Assembly: GCA_017996175.1 (NCBI GenBank) | Contig: JAGOHK010000009.1 | Location: 1 to 64,000 of the forward strand | Direction: 5' to 3' | DNA length: 64,000 nucleotides | DNA from: Leptospiraceae bacterium | GTDB lineage: Bacteria; Spirochaetota; Leptospiria; Leptospirales; Leptospiraceae | Shown: positions 59,449-64,000 of the stretch, one piece after another | Layout: each line of letters begins with the position of its first letter | Position numbering within the stretch: the stretch's first letter is position 1 | Notes under the pieces: model-generated | The model's input: only the letters and a program-made list of their open reading frames with translations | Databases searched by the model: none | Told to the model about the DNA's origin: nothing | Translations under genes and position numbers: made by a program

Positions 59449-61352
59449 TCGGCTTGCTCCCAAATAATATTTTCTTCATCTCTTTTAAACTTAATATTTT
59501 CGGTCACTTTAGGAATCCTAATATCATCTGAAATACAAACTGAAACACCATACAAAATATGAATGTCTTCAGCCCGTGAATTTTTATGATATACACACAG
59601 CAGTTTTATGTTACTTTTAAAATCTTTCACTGCACTATTTTTTTCTTTTTTGTATTCTATCCAACCAAATTTAGTTCCTCTTATTTTTTTTTGAGGTGAT
59701 TCGATATAAATTTCGAAATGTTCTGTATAACGATATAATTTGACATACTTATTTATAATTACTTCTTGATTTAAAATATTTAGGAAGCCTGAATATTTTT
59801 TATTCTCTCTTATACTATCTGAATATTTCTTTGAATTACTAACTAGAGTAACTAACGGGGCATTGATTTCAGATATAGTCCTTCCTTTAGCAATACTCGA
59901 AAATTCCTCTTGGAATTTCTCCCAACTCTGATATTCTATATTATTATATGTAGATATTACTGAGATGATATCTATCTTCTTGTTTTCATTTCTTAAGAAT
60001 TCATTTAACTTTGAATATGGGTCTTTCACTGAACCATTCCCTACCTGCCAAAATAAATCATATGATGTTAGAGGTAAAATACATAGACTTTCATTTTCAT
60101 TGAATAATTTTACACATTGAATTACATTTACCAAATTCAAATTATCAATAGGAACGAAATTGGGATGAATACAGAATCTAAGTGTAGAATCTTGATTAAA
60201 GTAAAAAAGAATATTAACACGAACATGTAATGGTTTTTTTTTCATTTTAAGGTTTATACCTTCTAACCAATGTCGAAAAATATTCAAATCGATCTGAGAT
60301 ATTTTAATTGATGAATTTAAAGTTTCAAACTCATCTTTTAATTTTTTTAAATCATCTAAATTAAAATTTTCCTTATTCTCATAAGTCCGTAAGCCTAAGT
60401 GAACCAAGCTCATATTTTTTTGAGTTAACTTTATTATGCCTCCCATCATATTCACTGCTAAGATTAAATCAGGAATAGATAAAAATAGTTCAGGGAAAAT
60501 TAGTAGGTCAAAAATATTTTCTTCAGTAAATCGATAATGGTTTACATATTGCTCATCCTGGTTTATTTCTTCTTCTCTTATGTTTTGGTTTTGGTTTACT
60601 CCAACAAAAAAATTGGAAATACTTTGAAATAAGTCTAGTGCCTCTAATTTATTTTCTAAAGATAAATTAGCCTGAACCATAAAAATTCTAAATTTTTCTT
60701 TTGCTAAGTGAGGGAATTCCCACTCATGATTTATAATATTATAATCATCTAGATTAAAATATAATTGATTAAAATATTTATTTCTAGTTTCTTCTTTAAT
60801 ATTTGCAAATGACCTACCAAAAATAATATTTGAATTATTTATTTCCTCAGTAATCCAACCATTTGCGATGCCTTTATCGAGAATTGGTGCTCCAGAATAA
60901 CCTTCCTTTGAGGTTGGTGCTCCCATCGGCTCCAATATTTGATATTTATTAATTTGTTTATCATCTGGATTAAAATCAGGTATATTCAATTCAGGTAGCA
61001 GTAGAAATTTTAAGTTATTATATTTAGGGAAACCATATGAAATATATTTTTTATTATGCCGCAAATTACATAGGGTAGGTATTTTTTCCAAAAAAGGAAA
61101 TTGTACATCTAATACTTCAAAAATAGCGTAGTCAATATCTTCGTCTGAATCAATTAACTTGCATTTACAATCTTTTCGGATTTTTTCATCATACGACAAT
61201 AACTTAGCTGAGAAATTTTCTTTTGCTTTAACTTTAAATAGTACATGAAATGCTGTAAAAATAATATTCCTATCAATAAAAAAACCGGTTCCATATTTTT
61301 CTTTTTGAATCCGAATTATTCCTTTTTTAACTTTTTCATCAGGAATACTCAT
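59445..61352 (-). CDS. trypsin-like serine protease with nitrilase-like middle domain
   Basis: 635 residues. N-terminal chymotrypsin-fold protease with all three residues: His36 (TAFHV), Asp74 (DIDYAIFEVL) and Ser153 (EGYSGAP, the GxSGxP box). From about 215 to 470 comes a region like a carbon-nitrogen hydrolase fold: KFRIFMVQANLS (220-231), FDLLIFPEL with Glu288, and LTSYDLFW (428-435) where a nitrilase would have ICYD; here the nucleophile Cys position is Ser430. The C-terminal ~160 residues are unassigned. Its ATG overlaps the MBL gene by 14 bp, and its stop overlaps the next start. No signal peptide, so cytoplasmic. Confidence 0.75.
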   Translation of the reverse strand: MSIPDEKVKKGIIRIQKEKYGTGFFIDRNIIFTAFHVLFKVKAKENFSAKLLSYDEKIRKDCKCKLIDSDEDIDYAIFEVLDVQFPFLEKIPTLCNLRHNKKYISYGFPKYNNLKFLLLPELNIPDFNPDDKQINKYQILEPMGAPTSKEGYSGAPILDKGIANGWITEEINNSNIIFGRSFANIKEETRNKYFNQLYFNLDDYNIINHEWEFPHLAKEKFRIFMVQANLSLENKLEALDLFQSISNFFVGVNQNQNIREEEINQDEQYVNHYRFTEENIFDLLIFPELFLSIPDLILAVNMMGGIIKLTQKNMSLVHLGLRTYENKENFNLDDLKKLKDEFETLNSSIKISQIDLNIFRHWLEGINLKMKKKPLHVRVNILFYFNQDSTLRFCIHPNFVPIDNLNLVNVIQCVKLFNENESLCILPLTSYDLFWQVGNGSVKDPYSKLNEFLRNENKKIDIISVISTYNNIEYQSWEKFQEEFSSIAKGRTISEINAPLVTLVSNSKKYSDSIRENKKYSGFLNILNQEVIINKYVKLYRYTEHFEIYIESPQKKIRGTKFGWIEYKKEKNSAVKDFKSNIKLLCVYHKNSRAEDIHILYGVSVCISDDIRIPKVTENIKFKRDEENIIWEQAE

Positions 61353-62595
61353 GTATTGTAATTCCTTTTTTTGATGCTTTTATGAAATAGTATTTATTGT
61401 TTATGATATCATACCTTAGAATATAGCCTTTTTTATTAATAATTTTTCTATAATTATATTCTAAATCATTTTTAAGACTTGTGCATAAATCTATTGGGTA
61501 ATTAAAAACTAAATCTCTTTTCTTTTTATCTTTTACAATTCTAGCTATCGTTACTAAATTTGGATGCTTAAAATTTTCATGCGAACCATCTGTTGAAAAT
61601 AAATAAACCTCTCCTTCGATATATTCATTAATTTTTTTCGATGAATTACTCTTACTTCCATGATGGGACACTTTAACAAAATTAAAATTTTTAGAATCTC
61701 TCGGAATATTTTTAATAGTACTAGAATGTGAATCTCCTAAAAATAATGCCTTATAACCTAAAAATTTTAATGAAAATGCAATCGAACTTCCATTAGCCAC
61801 TGAGCTATCCGATGTATTTGGCTCTTTTAACAATTCAGGTATATTAAAATCAAGGGATTCACTGGAAATATTTTGTAAGGACATTTGTTCTTCTAATAAA
61901 TTTATGATATTAAATTCAAAGGCTTCATCATAACCTAATTTATCAAAAATGGACGAAATGCGCAAATTATCTAGAAATATTTTTTTTAACTTTTTTAATT
62001 TTAATTCAGTCGGAGAAATTAATTTAATCTGAACACCATGTAAAGAAATATATGGTTCTTTTGAATTGTCAATTGATGCACTGTTGTATGCAAAGGATCT
62101 ATTCCATACTTTCTCATAATTTCCTGATAATATTAAACTAGATAAAGTAACTCCTTCGCTTGCTCCTATATCTGCTACATTTTTACCTCTTTTTTTTCTT
62201 ACTCCAACATCAATAATTCCTTGGATCAATTTAATATCCTCTGGAGTAGCTTTTTCCTTTTTCTTCCTTTTTTCCTTTGGAATTAAATGAATGAGCCCAT
62301 TGTGCCAAATTTCTCTAATCGTGATAGGATTTTTGCAACTATTATTTTCTCTTAAAAATTCAATTATTCCTTCTATATGATCATTATCAATATGCGTTAC
62401 TACCAATAAATCGATACATTCGCTATTCTTTTTCATTTCTTTTAAATAATATTTTAAATGCTTATGGTAAGTGTCTCTCAACCCACCATCAATAAGTATA
62501 TTCGTCTTCTTGCCTTTATCTGCACAACGAACCATGAAGCAATCCCCGTAACCTGCCGGAAATACATCTACATAAAAGTATTCTTCTTCGCTCAT
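61339..62595 (-). CDS. MBL-fold hydrolase, ComEC/Rec2-like
   Basis: 418 residues from the ATG at 62595, which has GAGGGGA just upstream; a longer frame to 62646 would overlap the helicase gene and prefix an unlikely hydrophobic leader. Metal-binding motif THIDNDHIEG (67-76; H68, D70, D72, H73), strand VFPAGYGDCFMV at the start and a later HHGSK (near 310) are typical of ComEC-type metallo-beta-lactamase domains acting on nucleic acids. No membrane part is present. In defence loci such proteins serve as nuclease effectors. Coupled to the protease gene downstream. Confidence 0.85.
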   Translation of the reverse strand: MSEEEYFYVDVFPAGYGDCFMVRCADKGKKTNILIDGGLRDTYHKHLKYYLKEMKKNSECIDLLVVTHIDNDHIEGIIEFLRENNSCKNPITIREIWHNGLIHLIPKEKRKKKEKATPEDIKLIQGIIDVGVRKKRGKNVADIGASEGVTLSSLILSGNYEKVWNRSFAYNSASIDNSKEPYISLHGVQIKLISPTELKLKKLKKIFLDNLRISSIFDKLGYDEAFEFNIINLLEEQMSLQNISSESLDFNIPELLKEPNTSDSSVANGSSIAFSLKFLGYKALFLGDSHSSTIKNIPRDSKNFNFVKVSHHGSKSNSSKKINEYIEGEVYLFSTDGSHENFKHPNLVTIARIVKDKKKRDLVFNYPIDLCTSLKNDLEYNYRKIINKKGYILRYDIINNKYYFIKASKKGITIHEYS

Positions 62596-62602
62596 ACTCC
62601 CC

Positions 62603-64000
62603 TCACTTACTATACACCCTAGGATTACAATGGTACCGCATATCACAATCTCCGCATTGTTTTTCTGATTTTAAAATATGTTGCATATCAAAATCTTTCG
62701 ATTCAATTTTATGGACAACTTCTTCGAAGCTGTCGATAGTGACTTGCACATTATCCTTATTAGCCGTGAATGTTATATAGGGACTTCCATCTTCTACTTT
62801 AGGATAATAGAGATGAATTTTATTTACTTTGGAGCCGGTGCGCTCTTCGACTAGGTGAGCGTATACTTCTAGTTGTCTGCGGTATTGGTTGAGTTTACGC
62901 TTTTCAATTGGGTCAGTAGAGTTTACATCTGGTTTGTCGCCGGATTTGAAGTCGATTAATTCAACGGTGTCATTTTCGCCTTTGATAAGATCAATGGAGC
63001 CTTTTAGAATATAATCCTCTTTGACTAAGGAGACATCTACTTCTGCTTCTTTGATTCTATCCCATTGGTGGCTATTTCTATCTCGGTAGCGGAGAACTTG
63101 TTTTAAGAGAGAGGCAATTTGTCCTTGGTGGAGATAACTTCTTTGTTGTTTGGATAATAGGAAGTAATTGGTATTAAACCAATTTGTGATAGTTGCATCT
63201 GTAAGTGTTTGTTCTTCTTTTCGTAAGACTGCTTTGTGAATGTCTTCGATGGTTTGGTGTAAGAGGCTACCAGCTAACACGCCCCCTGTTCTTACTTCTA
63301 CAAATTCTAGCTCTTTGTAAAATTTATACTGCAAAGGACAATTCTCATACAATAAAATATGCGAAGTAAAGGAAAATTGGTGTTTGACGTTGACTGGTTT
63401 TACTTTTTCTAAAATCAATTTAGTAGAATCAAATGTCTCATCCTTCCAATCGACTAAGTTGCTATAAATCGAATCAAAGTATTTAGAAGGGCTTTTTCCT
63501 TTTCCTTCTACCTCTCTTGCGGTTAATACGAGTAAGTTCTGCGGGCGAGAAAAAGCAGTATAATAAAGTCTCCAAAAATCGTAGAACTTTATTTTTTCAA
63601 TTGGCTCGAATGCAGGTTTTAGATAAAATTCATTTTGTAAGATTTCTTCTATCTCATCGTATTGTTTCATCGGGACAGAATTTAAAGAGCCTACAAATAC
63701 AACTGGAAATTCCAAACCTTTGGATTGGTGAATCGTCATAAAGGAAACACAACCAGACGGCGCATACTCGTCAAAATCCTCATACTCTTCTAGTCCACCA
63801 TCTAAGATAAATCGTAAGTAGGTATTGAAAAAATCCTGTAAGGTCTTTTGGATATTCTTTTTGGTAAATACCGTTATATTATAAATGTATTCAAACTTAA
63901 AAAACAATTTAGAAAGAATCGCAATATTATAGGCAGAGCGAAGATTTACTTTATTTTCTTTTAAGTCTACGTTTAAGTATTCTCCGAACATTGGATATTC
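62603..64000 (-). CDS. UvrD-like helicase / RecB-family nuclease (5' partial)
   Basis: The frame is open to the window edge; its start is outside. The visible ~465 residues hold helicase motif V/VI (VSFMTIHQSKGLEFPVVF, LYYTAFSRPQNLLVL) then a PD-(D/E)xK nuclease (GSIDLIKGEND, ELIDFKSGDKP) and cysteines consistent with a 4Fe-4S cluster (ENCPLQYKFY, CGDCDMRYHC), as in AddB/Cas4-type nucleases. It should unwind and degrade DNA. The stop lies 7 bp before the MBL start, so it is translated with the defence operon or directly precedes it. Confidence 0.85.
   Translation of the reverse strand, partial: EYPMFGEYLNVDLKENKVNLRSAYNIAILSKLFFKFEYIYNITVFTKKNIQKTLQDFFNTYLRFILDGGLEEYEDFDEYAPSGCVSFMTIHQSKGLEFPVVFVGSLNSVPMKQYDEIEEILQNEFYLKPAFEPIEKIKFYDFWRLYYTAFSRPQNLLVLTAREVEGKGKSPSKYFDSIYSNLVDWKDETFDSTKLILEKVKPVNVKHQFSFTSHILLYENCPLQYKFYKELEFVEVRTGGVLAGSLLHQTIEDIHKAVLRKEEQTLTDATITNWFNTNYFLLSKQQRSYLHQGQIASLLKQVLRYRDRNSHQWDRIKEAEVDVSLVKEDYILKGSIDLIKGENDTVELIDFKSGDKPDVNSTDPIEKRKLNQYRRQLEVYAHLVEERTGSKVNKIHLYYPKVEDGSPYITFTANKDNVQVTIDSFEEVVHKIESKDFDMQHILKSEKQCGDCDMRYHCNPRVYSK

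Overview
The window is AT-rich chromosomal DNA from a spirochaete of the Leptospiraceae or a close relative. This rests on a DUF1564 protein (a family I know only as a Leptospira expansion), two tandem ~1,800-residue kinase/ATPase/histidine-kinase proteins, a 7TM-DISM/SpoIIE phosphatase, the tig-clpP-clpX order, lipoprotein signal peptides and an RRM/glycine-rich RNA-binding protein. No rRNA, CRISPR array or phage module was seen. There is one tRNA (Gly, GCC).

Layout. 1-7.2 kb: end of an RRM protein with a terminator, then AMP nucleosidase, a PlsC-like acyltransferase, DUF1564, a thioesterase, a diguanylate cyclase, a Cys-rich protein and a BaiN/HI0933-type flavoprotein. 7.2-15.5 kb (+ strand): an exported trio of an M43-like zinc metalloprotease lipoprotein, a HEAT-like exported protein and a 2,092-residue aromatic-rich repeat protein with tandem 645-bp repeats. 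15.5-36.8 kb (- strand): a dense signalling island. It holds a SpoIIE phosphatase receptor, four response regulators whose outputs are a class III cyclase, a HisKA_2 kinase, a PAS/RsbW-like ATPase or none, two paralogous trifunctional kinases, and two membrane proteins. 37-47.8 kb (- strand): housekeeping genes (MFS, xseB, xseA, AI-2E permease, small exported proteins, TPR and membrane proteins, clpX, clpP, tig, tRNA-Gly).

48-64 kb (- strand) is a defence island. It has a type III restriction-modification pair (mod, res) with a REP-associated tyrosine transposase (RAYT) between the two genes, then three PIN-toxin loci with antitoxins (one antitoxin is a broken duplicate). Next is a tightly coupled operon of UvrD-like helicase/RecB-like nuclease, ComEC-type metallo-beta-lactamase, trypsin-like protease and a 906-residue helical protein. 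The MBL + trypsin pair recalls AVAST type 1, but the third protein has no P-loop, and the protease carries what looks like a nitrilase-like domain without its cysteine.

The most unusual signal is a family of long, perfect palindromes with core GTAGGG...CCCTAC, usually centred on GGCATGCC, lying in frame inside genes. Two are in the RAYT gene, two bracket a low-complexity insert in mod, and one is in one of the two giant kinases. Arms are perfectly symmetric at every site although their sequence differs between sites. This suggests a mobile, protein-coding palindrome family tied to the adjacent RAYT.
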